64,000 nucleotides of DNA, taken from assembly GCA_025642065.1 (NCBI GenBank), contig JAODUP010000568.1, positions 99,501 through 163,500 on the forward strand. Direction: 5' to 3'. Shown here one piece after another: positions 33,699 through 49,738 of the stretch; within the stretch, counting starts at the first letter, position 1, and each line of letters opens with the position of its first letter. The DNA is from Paralvinella palmiformis (taxonomy: Eukaryota; Annelida; Polychaeta; Terebellida; Alvinellidae). Position numbers and translations under genes: made by a program. Under the pieces are notes generated by a model. The model saw only the letters and a program-made list of their open reading frames with translations, was not told where the DNA came from and made no database searches.

Positions 33699-36197
33699 CT
33701 AGCGCATCACCTGCATTCGAGATATCAGTTCATTTCCAGCTATACAACAACATTCAACGTAATTATCGATATCATTAAATAACGAATTCTTTTTTGATAA
33801 GATAGTATCTAGAAAAACTTGGTCTGTAGAACTGAGCAATTGAACTTCTTGTTCACAATCTAGTGTGTCAAGAATATTGTCCCAGGCTTTAGAGCATGAA
33901 TCAGCTATTCCTTCGCACCTCATTACATAGTGTTCTGCGATATAGGTGTACTCCTGACCACATACTGTACATATATCAGCATTATCTAACTTCTCTGGGT
34001 AGGCCAGAAGCCTCACAGAATTCATCAGAGATTTTCGACATTCCATTTTACATTTTATGACTGAGTATAGCACACTAGGTCGTAGCGATTCAAGAACACG
34101 CAGAAACCTATGGGCTCCTTTGTCTACAAGCCCTGCTTTCCATCTTCTCTGTTCGTGGGTTAGGATGGCTTGGTCCACTATTTGAGACCACAGTTTCTTG
34201 TTTTCTTAAGTTGCCTCCTGTGAGATAAGATAGCACATGTCCTGTCATATCATGCTAGATTATCACCGACCATAAATTGTATGTATAACGTTTTATGTCA
34301 ACTGTTTGGGGAGCAAATATGATAAAATACAACTGGGAAAGAAAAATATATTTGATTAAATTATCCGGTGGTAGACTACACATTTTATAAATAAATTTCA
34401 ATTTGCACTTGTCAATAACCCCTGCTATTGTTGTCCATCCTAAAAGACCTCTCACTAGTTCATTGTGTATCCTTCTATGTAGACCTTGGATATGCTTTCC
34501 AATACGTTTCTGAACTGTTTCGAACACGTTTATTTCTCTTTTGGGGAGATCACCCCAGACCTCGCAACCATAGATGGTATTAATAATCTCTGCCGCAGGT
34601 TGCTACATGTCAGTGGCGACAATCCCTCTGAATGAAATCCGGAAGCCTTCAGCATGCCATGGTTAGCGTAACCTTTGTTGGCCATGGTAGTTGTCCTGGT
34701 CTGAGAAGAGCCATCTCCAGATATTATAATACCAAGATAATTATATGATGTCACTATCTCTAGCGGTTGATCACCGAGAAACCATTGGTAGCTGTCAATA
34801 TGTTTCAGCTTTCTATCACCAAACACTATACACTTAGTCTTACTTGGTGAGTTTTCCAGGCGCCATAGCCTGCCATACATATAGGCATTGTCGATCATAG
34901 TTTGCAATCCGCGCGGCGTCATAGAGAGCAAGAGTGTATCATCCGCCATAGTTGGGTTGCTGATATCTCTGTTGTGAAACGTCAGTGGTTGTGTTGATCC
35001 TCTCCTGACAAATGAATGAATATCGTGATAGAAAACTAAGAAGTAGAACGCCGATAATAGACCACCTTGTTTAATACTTCGTGATATTTGGAATACAGTG
35101 GAAGCTTCACCATTAGTAGAGATATGCGCTGTACTCCCCGTTAACCAATGCTTAAATAGATTCTATGGTTTATGTTTTATTCCAAGATTCCACAATTTCA
35201 CAAGAAGCCTTTGCCAATTTATGACGTCATGTGCACTTTTTATGTCCAGGAAACAGCCATAGACTTTGCTACCACGAAAAACTGCATCACGAATTTCCTC
35301 CAAGACCATGTATGTGAGACATACACAGTTTGTCTTCTCTCGGCCTGCCTGTTGCAGGGGAGGGGGGAATTCCTTGTGGGCAAGCCACGGCTTTAAACGA
35401 TTAAGCACTAGTTTCTCCAAATATTTATTCAAAGTCGGTGTCAGTGACACTCCACGATAAGAGCCGACTAAGTTCCTGGGTTTGTGTTTTCCCTTATATA
35501 ATGGAATGATCACACTATGTTTTAGGACATGCGGAACATGTGTAAATTTAATAATATTATTGTATAAATCTGTCAAATGCTCATACAGCTTATATCCTCC
35601 ATATTTAACATCTATTGGACAACTGCTTGATATCGCTCAACTGCTTACATAATATATCAGCATGATTAGAGTCATAACGAGCCGATTCACTTGCCTGTTC
35701 ATTTAGGAGTGCCTGGTAGTGTGTTCTCCACATATCACACAGTTCGTCTTGTGACTTATAAGTTATTCCATCAACAGTGATAGCAGTACCAGACGTTGGT
35801 GGTCTTTTTGGTCTTACACGTTTCCATAATGTTTTTATATCCATGTTAATGGCCATTTCCACTTCCAATCTAAACGTGACGTAAGCTTATTTGCTCTTTG
35901 TGGAGATCTTTAAGCTCATCACCCCAAAAGGGACGAACATGTGCTTTGAATTTGCATGGTGGAATGCTGACTTGTACAGCTTTATTTATAGCAAGATGAA
36001 TATCTATGATGTATTGATCAAGGTCAGATTTTGAGTTTATGGTGTATCCTTCTGTTTGTGTTCATAGTATAAATGGTGTTCCTGAACACAGAGTATATCA
36101 CATGAACTCATGAGTTCATCCAAATATCCCACACTCGACATGGCGCCCCACGACAGTTATATGACGTAATCCTAATCGTATTATCAAAAGTAGCCAT
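33699..36197 (-). pseudogene. LINE ORF2 (APE endonuclease + reverse transcriptase), broken
   Basis: It starts MATFDNTIRITSYNCRGA, the endonuclease motif 1. After a frameshift comes SVGYLDELMSSCDILCVQEH, then a jump to the post-endonuclease linker, so the catalytic middle of the endonuclease is deleted. The linker (35868-35605) reads LWKRVRPKRPPTSG. The RT begins with GGYKLYEHLTDLYNNIIK (the K.GKA.G.DG block is deleted just before it), then HSVIIPLYKGKHKPRNLVGS, GCFLDIKSAHDVINW and SIKQGGLLSAFYF. The catalytic pair survives in MADDTLLLS (34949-34923; Tyr/Phe replaced by Met). Later frames give VFETVQKRIGKHIQGLHRR and CTVCGQ...HYVMRC. Several frameshifts; non-functional. Confidence 0.8.
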
Positions 36198-36199
36198 GG

Positions 36200-36751
36200 C
36201 TATTGGTCTTTATCTATCCACCTTCTGACATGAAAACCTTCAGGCCAGAACTCTTTCTCTGTTATGGCATCAATATCATCTGCTCGGAGCACTATTTTTT
36301 CCGCCACAGTGGTGCCCTTATGGTTTATAATTCTCATGGCCCTGAAGTATATATCCTTATCGCAACTTTCTAGACTAACTACGATTACCTCATCACTTTC
36401 GTCAGCAAGTATCCCTCCTATGTATACCGCTCCTAGATTTGGTCGCTTCTCCCGTGGTATATATCCTTTCAGTGTACGAGGCTTAGGTTTCACTGATGAT
36501 TGCGATGATGTCGTAGATGTAGATGGCGTTGGCAGTTCTACTCTGGGATTTGAAATATCTTCTCGTTTCTTATTCACAATAGAAGTCTGATTCTTAGATG
36601 GTGTCGGCTGCTCTGTTCTGTCATGAATATTATTATCAGCTTGTAATACTGCTGGTGCTCGTGATCGTGTGAGTTCCAGTATGTTGAGCTATTGTGTCAC
36701 GTTTGCCATGTTTGAACGATCGTTGTTAGCTCGTGTATCTCGAGCTGCCAT
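36200..36751 (-). pseudogene. LINE ORF1 (nucleic-acid-binding), one premature stop
   Basis: Frame of 183 codons starting MAARDTRANN. One TAG (36689-36691) follows codon 20; everything downstream is open. The N-terminal half is low-complexity (Ser/Thr/Pro-rich near STSTTSSQSS). The C-terminal half has NLGAVYIGGI...DEVIVVSLESC...FWPEGFHVRRW, the pattern ending in WP.GV.VRPW that I recall from ORF1-like proteins of invertebrate LINEs. The stop lies 2 nt before the ORF2 ATG, a spacing that suggests coupled or reinitiated translation in the parent element. Internal initiation after the TAG could still give ~125 residues. Confidence 0.65.
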
Positions 36752-36780
36752 AGGTCAACGAGTAAGAGAGAGAACTTCTT

Positions 36781-38268
36781 ATCGTCAATCAGGCAATAAT
36801 AAGTGTCATAATCACGTCAGATGATAAGCAATCATAATTAAAATATTGTTTCCTTGTTATTATTTGGCTTGAAACAATCTACATTTAACAATTCATTGAT
36901 TAGCTTGTATTTGTTTTCACTTTTTTTTAAATCTCAGTTTCCAACGGTTATTCATCACATATGTCGATGATACAGCATATAAGAATGATAAGACAGGTGA
37001 TTAGCGCTGTCTCTAACTAACTAGAGGAAATCTGTATTTTTTCTGCTTCCCGGGAGGACTAACCCTAAATCTATCTATTATTATGAATAAATAACATTTT
37101 GTGACAGAGAACATCTTATCAGTTTCCTGACATATATTTCCTCTCAATCAATTTATAATCCATCGCCATCACGGTTTATTTGTAAAGAAAATATTTTCGG
37201 TAAACAGGTTGAATCATGTTACCAAAAAACACCGATTAGGATGGAGCCTTGTTATAATAATTGAATGCTATCTGGTATGTCCAACAATGAAATGAGTTAA
37301 ATAGCAGTATTTCAATTATCAATCAGATAGGAAAAACTTATATGCCACTGATGTTATGACATAATAGTGAATCTCAGAAAAAACAAAACGATTGACTGTA
37401 CACAGACTAAGCATTTTAATTCAGTCACGTACTAATCAGCATCAACAAAAAAGTTGCTTAAAGGCAGGATTAATAATAAATCCTCAGTCGACCAAATTCC
37501 AGTTGTTTATATGTCAATATGTTTATAAATCATAACAATTTAGTTCTTGAATTTGTGAAATAAACTAGTATTAATCAATCAAATATAAAATAGTCATTTC
37601 ATTTACTAATTAATCGAAAAGAAAACTACCCTGTTAAATCAAGTTATTTACGTTAATTGATTTTCGGTCAATTTCAAACCTGTCAATCAATTATTCACTC
37701 GGAGCAAAGAATGCATCAGCTGATAATTTAATTACAAACAATACTGTGTCATCAAACATACAGATCATGGCCTACTTCTTAATAACAATTCCTAGTAGGT
37801 TACAAAATGATATACTAACTTTCTCTATCTATTTATCTATCTAAATATTTATCTATCGATCTAACAAACTGTCTCTCACTTCAGTCATCTGATTATCCGT
37901 ACTTTATTCGCTCATAATATTAAGTAAACGTTCATCTACAGATAATAACGTGCGTTCAAAATTCATAAAACGTTGCTTTATATTTGACAAGACTTTCTGT
38001 TTGTTCTCTAAATGTTCATGTATACAAAAATCCAAACTAATAATGTTATACGAAAAATATAGAGGAACTCTCCAACAAACAAAGAAACAGGTAGAAGGAT
38101 TATAGAAAAAATAGAATAGAGAGAACAGTGATACATAGCTAGAGATAGGGAAAGAGAAATTGAAATAACAGACACACGATACACTTAAAATAGAACAAAA
38201 CACACATATATAATTTTAGTTAAATATTTAGATTTTCAATTTCTTTCTATGCACTACAATACACAACA
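36781..38268. other. AT-rich, no gene
   Basis: Nothing recognised except a short CTAT tract near 37820-37862. Small frames at 37904-38203 carry no known motif. Confidence 0.45.
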
Positions 38269-38466
38269 ATCTTGGTTTTACTCTATCTGGTTATACATTA
38301 TTGGGAACGAAGTGTTGTCACCACAGAGAACCAAAAAGGATAGAGTAAAACCATGCTAACGGGATGATGGGATTGTGTAAATAAGCTATTGCTAGAATGA
38401 AAACAGATTTTCAGTTGAGGTGCTTCTCAAAGGTGGTGGCATTATTTTATGACATAAAGGTGACAG
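38269..38466 (+). repeat. Left arm of a 2.5-kb-span inverted repeat
   Basis: Inverted match to 40624-40809. Shared text includes CACCACAGAGAACCAAAAAG, GAGGTGCTTCTCAAAG and ATGACATAAAGGTGACAG. Weaker homology may extend inward to about 38530 (GGTTTAACTGGGAG). No ORF. Confidence 0.8.
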
Positions 38467-40623
38467 ATCCAAATATCGGTTTAACTGGGAGTTGAGACAA
38501 CCATCCTGGAAAGGTTATCCGACAACATTATAGTGATTTAAAAGAAAACTTAGATTTCACTTTCTTTATAATGTTATGCTAAAGAAGACAGATAAGTATT
38601 ATGAACTTTCCAAAAATGAATGTAACAATTTCAATTCCCTAAGATTATTTGAAAACTTGGCTACTGATAGTTTTAAATTAATTAGAAACTTTAATTAGGC
38701 GATCAATTGTAACTTATTCTATAATTGTAATATGCAGTAGGAGTTTATAGATGCTTAAATAAATAATATATTCTAAAAGTATATATTCTAGCATGGTTTA
38801 AATATAGATTTAATAAATCAACTGACTTAGAGAAGACATGTAATTATTTAGCATTATTCTTGTATGTTCATAATAATATATTTATTTCTATTAAAGCTTT
38901 TGAACTAGGATAATCCTGAATACTGAAAGATTCTAATAACAGTACAATATCGAAATAAACTATTTTGGTTACTATGGCACTATTTCTGCTGGAAATAATT
39001 AAGGATTACCTTGAGATAACTATCTTACCCGGAAATTGTAGACTATTACTAGCCTTGAAGAAATATATGGCGTTTGCAAATTGTTACCTAATCAGGATAA
39101 CTATATTCTACAGGATATAAAATGTGTAAGGAATAGTTGGTGCATTAGTTATTCAAGACATTGGCAATATAATTTCAGTTCATGCATTTTAAATTGTCTA
39201 CAAAGGATTATCCTCAAAAGTAGGCTTCAGTAGAAAGTGATATATGGTTAGTTTTTTGTGTTGAAACATATAAATCTTGCGACATAGTATGGGAAACTGT
39301 GAGGTAGAGAAATGGTTCTGAACAAAACATCAGAACCGGATTCATTTATAAAAAGTAGGAACATCAAGCTTAGACCAAACACTGGAAACAGTTAAATAGC
39401 TATTAATAACTGAAACATCACACTTTTCAATACATTGTATAAGCTAACAAACAAATATAACCTTGAATAATAAGGATACGAAGAATTTCTTATTTGTAAT
39501 AGTTTTATATACCATGTGCAACAGTTTCTGAAAAGTCACAGGAAATTAAATTGATCAGAATACAGACATGAACATCATCATCTCCAGTGAAGACGATAGT
39601 TTATTTCAGATGGGGAAGGGTTGTTTGGTTTCCGTGATGACTGATTCTTTACTTATTTAGATTTATGTGCATTTATAGAAACGAGCTGTTTCAGCTTAAA
39701 ATGGCCATTAAGTTAAGAATTTATGGTAAACAAACAAAATATTAACGATTCTCTGGTTTCGAAATTCTGGTAGAGTTATATAAGTATTGCGGTCATATTA
39801 GAACTACAGTAAATAAATATATCTTATCCCGTGTTGTTGATGTTTTGTTTTTGTCGTTTCGTTGTTGTTTTTGTCGTTATTAAATCAATATTTAAACCAT
39901 GCTATCATATAACGTTACAGACCTGTTCCAAATATTACTTGTCCGATTATGTAAATAATCCTGACACATGTTACAACCCCAGAGTAAGCTAATATTAATT
40001 ACTTAAAACTATCTGTAAGTAAGAAACTAGTTATTATCAAGGGATATATAAAACAGACGGTCCTCTCCTAGATGTTGGTAATTACATGCTGTCTCTCTAT
40101 TTTATCTGAGATTGCAGTAGGAAGATTTGCAAACAATAAATGAATTAAGAATGTTTACTTTCCCGGAAAGTATTATATAACGTTTGTTCCATTTTGTTCT
40201 TGGACAAATTTACATTCCAACGTTTCAAACGGAATCATCTAACCATTTCAAATCCCTATCTGGTTTTAGATTTTTATGTCGGTATTTTATTGGCCTTAAT
40301 GCCACTGTCTTATATAACTAGCATTTACTCATGAATAACGTGTATAATTCACAAACATATTAATAACGTTTTGTTCACAATTTTACCTTTAGACGTCTAA
40401 CAACGAAGTGAGTCTAAATAGCATTTTGTCAGTGTACCTTTAAACAATTCATAGTTACTATAGCTATTAGTTATATTATAGTTATATTATGTTTTATTTA
40501 TTTAGCGGCATATGATATTTACTTGGCGTATCATTTGTCCAAAGTTTCTATTAAATAGCTGTAAGTGTATGAATAAGTTTCCAAGAAATCTCTCCCAGGT
40601 TCTTGTTAAACCAATGTTTTCTG
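38467..40623. other. Spacer between inverted arms
   Basis: About 2.1 kb of AT-rich sequence with no ORF of note, no transposase remnant and no microsatellite beyond TTTTGTCGTT-type runs near 39843-39880. Confidence 0.45.
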
Positions 40624-40809
40624 CTGTCACCTTTATGTCATAGAATAATTCCGCCATCTTTGAGAAGCACCTCAAGATGGAATTTATTTTTATTCTAACA
40701 ACGGCTTACGTATATAATCCCCATCAGTCCGTTACCATGGTTTTTGTCTATTCTTTTTGGTTCTCTGTGGTGATAACACCTTCCTTCCAGATAAAGTATG
40801 ACCAAAGAT
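40624..40809 (-). repeat. Right arm of the inverted repeat
   Basis: Reverse complement of 38269-38466, with substitutions and small gaps. On the + strand it reads CTGTCACCTTTATGTCATAG then TTTGAGAAGCACCTCAAG and CTTTTTGGTTCTCTGTGGTG. Confidence 0.8.
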
Positions 40810-40969
40810 AGCATCACCGAGAATATTAGGTCTAGTAGCAAAGGTTGAAATTGCAAACATTTGAATAAAATTAAAGTAATATTTGTGTATATGTTATTTT
40901 ATTTTCAGTGTAGTTGGTGTCTGATATTCGATTACAAATGTGTTGGTCTGTCTGTGTATCTATATGTAT

Positions 40970-40970
40970 A

Positions 40971-41007
<37 letters not shown>

Positions 41008-41030
41008 AGGTATGTCTGTAGGTATGTCAG
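40970..41030. repeat. (CTGT)n microsatellite
   Basis: Short CTGT tract with GTAG interruptions. Confidence 0.95.
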
Positions 41031-41298
41031 TCCGTCTAGCATATTGATTGGTTTCTGTTGAAATGTCTCTTTCTATGTCTTTAACTCTGTTTGACTCTTC
41101 TTTTTGTTCTTATTATCTATCTATTCTTCTATCCGTTTCATTGTTTGTTCTGGTGGTTCTATGGTATATATCGTACAACATTGATGATATAACAACGAGT
41201 TTTATTGAAGCATGATGCCAAGACAATGAATTCAGATGAAGATATCCTTAGTTTAATATTACAAGGGAATGAACTTAAGATTAATACATGATTCAGCT

Positions 41299-41618
<320 letters not shown>

Positions 41619-41639
41619 TATCACGGACTATATTAACTC

Positions 41640-43674
41640 ATATTGGCCAGAACGTTTGATACTCTATACTAATTAACAGAATGAAATACGACTAGTAACT
41701 GATTAATTTATATTTTATTGATTGATAATATTTCATTTCAATATTTCAATAACTAATGTGTAGTGTTTCATAAGCAGACCTGCTCTACCGGAGCTGATAA
41801 ATAACTAGGCTTCGATTGACTGGGGAAATACTATTAATACTCCGATTGACCACATTGCCTGTGGAATTTGAATTATAGGTTACAGATCATTAAGTGTCTA
41901 AAATATCAATACCTCGTCTGTGAACAATCAATCAATTGTCTGTCCTAGATTCAGCATCATATCATCAATTCACTCCCGAGCATTAACTTTATAATCGACT
42001 GATCGATGAATTCATGATATTTAACTAATTTCCTTGTCGGACGTAAAAGATAATATTCAACTGAGATGTGTTTCGAAATTAATTATCATAAGACCCTAGA
42101 ATTTTTAGTTTATCTGTTGATTCGACCTGTTTCTGAAATACGTTTAATTTGGGAATACCCACAGAGCCATGGATTATAAATTGACTGAGAGAACTACTCC
42201 TCTCCTTGCCAGTCTCTATTAGGAGACCGACAAATTGTTATCTGGTTGCATGTGGTATGTATTCATATTTCAAAATATATGTATGGTAAGTCATCTAGGA
42301 AGCACACAAATAAAGACTACCTTCACTTAGTCAGTCACAGTATAAACAGTGTGACGAGTATCTATCGGAAACTGGAATATAACATGTGATATATTTTCAT
42401 AAAGTGATAGAAAACAGGATAATTATTGTGTTTTATTAACAGATAACAAGATCATATTAATCTTTTGTTTATTATTTTTGTCACATCTGATGTGGATCAC
42501 GATAAACGGTTGACCTTTATAGAAACTCTTTCCCTTATACCTCGATGTATAATGTTACTCAGACACTCGGTGAATCCTGACAGAGAATGTAGCCATATGT
42601 CGATCGATGAACAACAGACAACAATAGAATGAAATGCTTCGTTCTAGTTCTTAAGTAAAAGCTCATTGTCAGGGCTACCCATAAAGCTTTCCATAATGTG
42701 GAGACTGTTAAACTAAATCCATATTCACCGAATTAATGAAGCGGAAACAAAGGTGTTTTGTACACAAACCGACTAGATAATTAATCGTGATTCAGATACA
42801 CATAAACACACACACACACATACACACACATACACACTGCTCATCTTGCCCTATATGGCTCACCATGGTAACACATCATATACAGATAACTAAACTAATA
42901 AACGATAGTGTCTTTCACCCAAAACATCGCACGTTGCTCCCAGGGTTTGAGCAAAATTCGTAAAAACAAAGAGCAAAACTAAGTGAAACAGTATTGACTA
43001 AATATCAGTTTGAAGAGGTACCGCGTTATCTCTAAGATGTATTGTCTATTCTATTATGAAGAAGCTTATCACAAACTAGTATATTTCTGATTATAGCGGT
43101 GTGGACTATCAATTTACTATATCTCCACAGAGCACATCATTGACCGTCTGATGGTATAATGGGTAACCTATATTGATAACACCTTCTTAGTCTTGTCAAA
43201 TTATTCCAAACCAAATTTAAGATTATTTGTTAAAGTTAATTAATTATGTCACCGTTTTTCTTTTCTTTGTTTTTTTTTCTGATCAAAACCTTTTGATCTC
43301 TGACTATATGATTATATATTCGTTCAATTTGACGGCTGTCATGTTTACATCATATTTGTCTGTGAGGTGTTTCATCTGATAATCTGAGCCATATCCTCCA
43401 GGTGATCGTTTCTGTAGCTAAGTGATTTAATCTTTAAGCTTTTCCGTGTCTTCTTTTTCATGCTTTATCTACGATCTTTATTAAGTTTAAGTTTATTACA
43501 GATTTGTCGAAACTGTTCCTTTCCCATCCTTCTCAATTCTGTCTCATAAATCATTTTCTTTCTATTGAGTCAATTTATTAATTTCTTTTCAAGGGCCCGT
43601 TAACTTCTCTTTCTCTCTGTCGATTTTATTTAGTAATACTATATTTTTCTAGTAATTATCCCAATAGATAATAA
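41640..43674. other. No gene seen
   Basis: AT-rich; a short AC tract at 42806-42836 and a T-rich run at 43257-43280. No coding or structural element recognised. Confidence 0.45.
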
Positions 43675-43677
43675 AGG

Positions 43678-43855
43678 CGTTCAGATGGCACAGTGGTTAA
43701 AACAATCCGCTACAAACATTCAAGTTGTGGGGTCAAATCCAGATCGTACCTATGTTTGTGGAATCTTGCCTTTGATTGACGCCTTTCTGCTATATGTTCC
43801 AGATGGAACAGTGCTAAGACTACATAACTCAGCTGAACTCATCATAAAATAATAA
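43678..43855 (+). mobile_element. SINE-C, tRNA-derived
   Basis: The tRNA-like head has an A box in TGGCACAGTGGTTAAAAC (about 43686-43703) and a B box in GGGGTCAAATCC (about 43730-43741), spaced as in a tRNA. It is followed by a ~100 bp body and an A-rich, TAATAA-type end. It differs in body from SINE-A and SINE-D. It is not a functional tRNA because the acceptor pairing is lost. Confidence 0.65.
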
Positions 43856-43862
43856 CACCATT

Positions 43863-45431
43863 TATAGGTTTAAACAAAAACAACATTATATATATACATG
43901 ATTTTGTAGTAACAATTAAAGACTTACATTTGCCTCCTTATAACAGTAGAGTTAGAAAGTATATACATCAAGATAGATCACACAGAGGGGTTACAAACGG
44001 CCAGGTAAGTACTAGGAAATTATCCCATTCATGTTCCACTCATAGAACTCATTTTGAAATTATCCTTGTACAGTAATGGTGTTATGTTAATTTATGTTAA
44101 ATGTTCACACAAAAGTAGAGAGTTCAATGGGTAGAGATTGGGCAACACACTACGCTGATATTTACATGACACAAGTGGCGAAAGGGGTTTTATATAAATG
44201 TCCATTAAAACCTCATACCTACTACAACTAATCTGATGATATCTCCTTAATATGGAACACATCCTAATAATATCGGGATTTTTCGGTTTCCTAATATTTT
44301 AACATATTTTAACCATCCATTAAATTTAAATCTTCTATTTCTATTGATTCAATCGATTATTCAGGCATCTCTCTATTTAAAGATCCTAATAACAGATATA
44401 ATGTGCAAGCCTAGGTATTTTTAAATATCAACCAATCGTTTTCATCCCAATAATATCTTTAACGGTTAATTGAAATCGGAAATAATGCGATATTTTTCAG
44501 AATATGTTTCAATAAGAACGACTTTGATGATTTATGATGTATTCTTTTTCAAGCTTTGCTCAAGAGAAACTACACTGAAGGATGGCTGAGTGATAATAAA
44601 GGTAAAACTATTAGATAATTACTAACAAAACAGCGCCATACAAATACGGCTCTTCCGACCACCAGCTGATGGAGTTAAACATTATGCAATATTATTATCT
44701 GCAAAATAAGTGATCGGTCACATTTTGCGAGTAATGTCAATAAATAAATTTGGCGTAATTGAGGATATAAGAACCAACGCCCATCGATTTGTAATTGAAA
44801 TTAAACATCTAATTCTTCCTTAATTACACATTTACAAGTACACACCGACGTCTCCTCTCTTCCTGATTAATATCGTCCATCTCTCTATTATTATACTTTA
44901 TTACTGATTGAATAGAACCAGAACACAGATTCTGCTTGGATGATATAATTAACTTTTAATTAACTGTAAAAAGATATATTAGAATAACCCGAATAGAATG
45001 ATACTGAAACGCTATTGATGGCTTCAAGAATAATAAATAAATATTTTAAACTAAATAGAATGCCTTTCCAAAAAGCAACTGTTCTCAAACCACCGTTATT
45101 ATGTGTGTAAAACATTGAGCTATCTTAACGTCAATAGTCACACGGAAAGCCGCCACTAATTCATCTGAAACAGAGGTCAGGTATTACCCCTATATTTCAT
45201 TGATTTACAAAAATAAAAGCAACTTATTTTTTACAACTCGATTTTATCATATTATCCAATTAAATATGTAAGAAATATATAAATCAATATACTTCTATAA
45301 GTAGCCAAAAATTGGCATTCCAATAGCCTCCTACAATGAAACAAAGCCTGTCTAATTTAAGATCGTATTATTCCCGATCTACTGAATCAATGTGCATGCA
45401 GTTTTCAACATGCTACTCATGAAGAACTATG
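43863..45431. other. No gene seen
   Basis: AT-rich, no recognised element. Confidence 0.45.
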
Positions 45432-45443
45432 AAGTATCAATAA

Positions 45444-45643
45444 AATGATGATGATGATGATGATTGATGTTTTACGGCCACTTTTGTGCACAAGGTAGGC
45501 TAAATGGGCCGAGCGACCTCCAAAGGTAATGAGGCGAAGTCAAAGACGAAACAACCTTCAGCAATGCCCACGCCGGGATTCGAACACAGGTGGTTGTGCT
45601 CTGTAGTCCAACACGCTACCGCTAGACCAGGAAGGCGCCCCCA
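45444..45643 (-). mobile_element. SINE-A with 12-bp target-site duplication
   Basis: Complete copy. The + strand shows the ATG tail, TTTTACGGCCACTTTTGTGC, GGCTAAATGGGCCGAG, then the complement of the tRNA-like head with B box (GGGATTCGAACAC, 45575-45587) and A box (GCTACCGCTAGACCAGG). AAGTATCAATAA is duplicated exactly at 45432-45443 and 45644-45655, fixing both ends at about 200 bp and showing LINE-type target-primed insertion. Confidence 0.93.
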
Positions 45644-45744
45644 AAGTATCAATAAGAGTGTTAGTTCATTTTCATGAAACTTCAGTTCTGTTGGTTGTTT
45701 CTAGCAGAGTTTTGGGTCATTTTGCCTAGTGAGTCAGAAATGAG

Positions 45745-45750
<6 letters not shown>

Positions 45751-45780
<30 letters not shown>
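45751..45780. repeat. (AT)n microsatellite
   Basis: Short uninterrupted AT run. The flanks from 45656 to 46334 hold no recognised gene. Confidence 0.95.
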
Positions 45781-45783
<3 letters not shown>

Positions 45784-46334
45784 GAATTTGGTTATCAGAA
45801 AAGGCACTCTCTTATTGTGCGACACCACTAACGAGTACAGCCCTGTCCTGTACTAAACTTCAGATATTAAGTAGCTGATTCTCGCAATATTTATATTATA
45901 GTTTCTAAATAAACTGAATGCATGTTAAAAATATGTTTTTAAACTATAATTATTGGTTATAAGTTGATATTAGTTTACTTTTTGAAAATATTTGGGGTAT
46001 TCAGTATATTACTATTTCTATTTTATAATAATAATAATTACAAAATTTCTATTGCGCCAATTTCCTCGAAAAGAATCGAGCTCAGTGACATATCTAGTAC
46101 AGGGGTTTGGCACACTCATAGTCAAGGTACAATACAAAGTTCTTCAATAAATAATCAGATGAAGTAGTAACTTAGGAAGGATAAGCGAGTCTGAAAAGGT
46201 AAGTTTTCAAGTGGTGACAGAAAGAAACTATGTTATGTTTTATATTTTGATACTAAATAATATCAATATTTTATAAATTTTAGGTGAATTATGTAATTAA
46301 AGCAGATAATTACCCAACAATATAATAGAAGGTT

Positions 46335-49738
<3,404 letters not shown>

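Larger units (their letters stand above)
33563..36780 (-). mobile_element. Two-ORF APE-type LINE, ~3.2 kb, internally deleted
   Basis: The most complete retrotransposon in the window. Minus strand: a short 5' leader, ORF1 (36751-36200), ORF2 starting 2 nt later at 36197, RT blocks, a C-terminal CxxC/H/C knuckle ending at 33699, a ~110 bp 3' UTR, and a GGGGAAATAAAGAGCATCC end with a CATC-type tail merging into the GTGC microsatellite. ORF2 is too short for the family because large parts of the endonuclease and a piece of the RT N-terminus are absent. The clade is not resolved by eye. Confidence 0.85.

Noticed and set aside
35172..35460. Plus-strand ORFs of 64-74 residues
   Set aside because: Shadows of the minus-strand LINE reverse transcriptase.
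36264..36590. 108-residue plus-strand ORF
   Set aside because: Antisense shadow of LINE ORF1.
43686..43755. Functional tRNA gene
   Set aside because: A and B boxes are present, but the acceptor stem does not pair and a SINE body follows; the same applies to 51231, 53884-54203 and all SINE-A heads.
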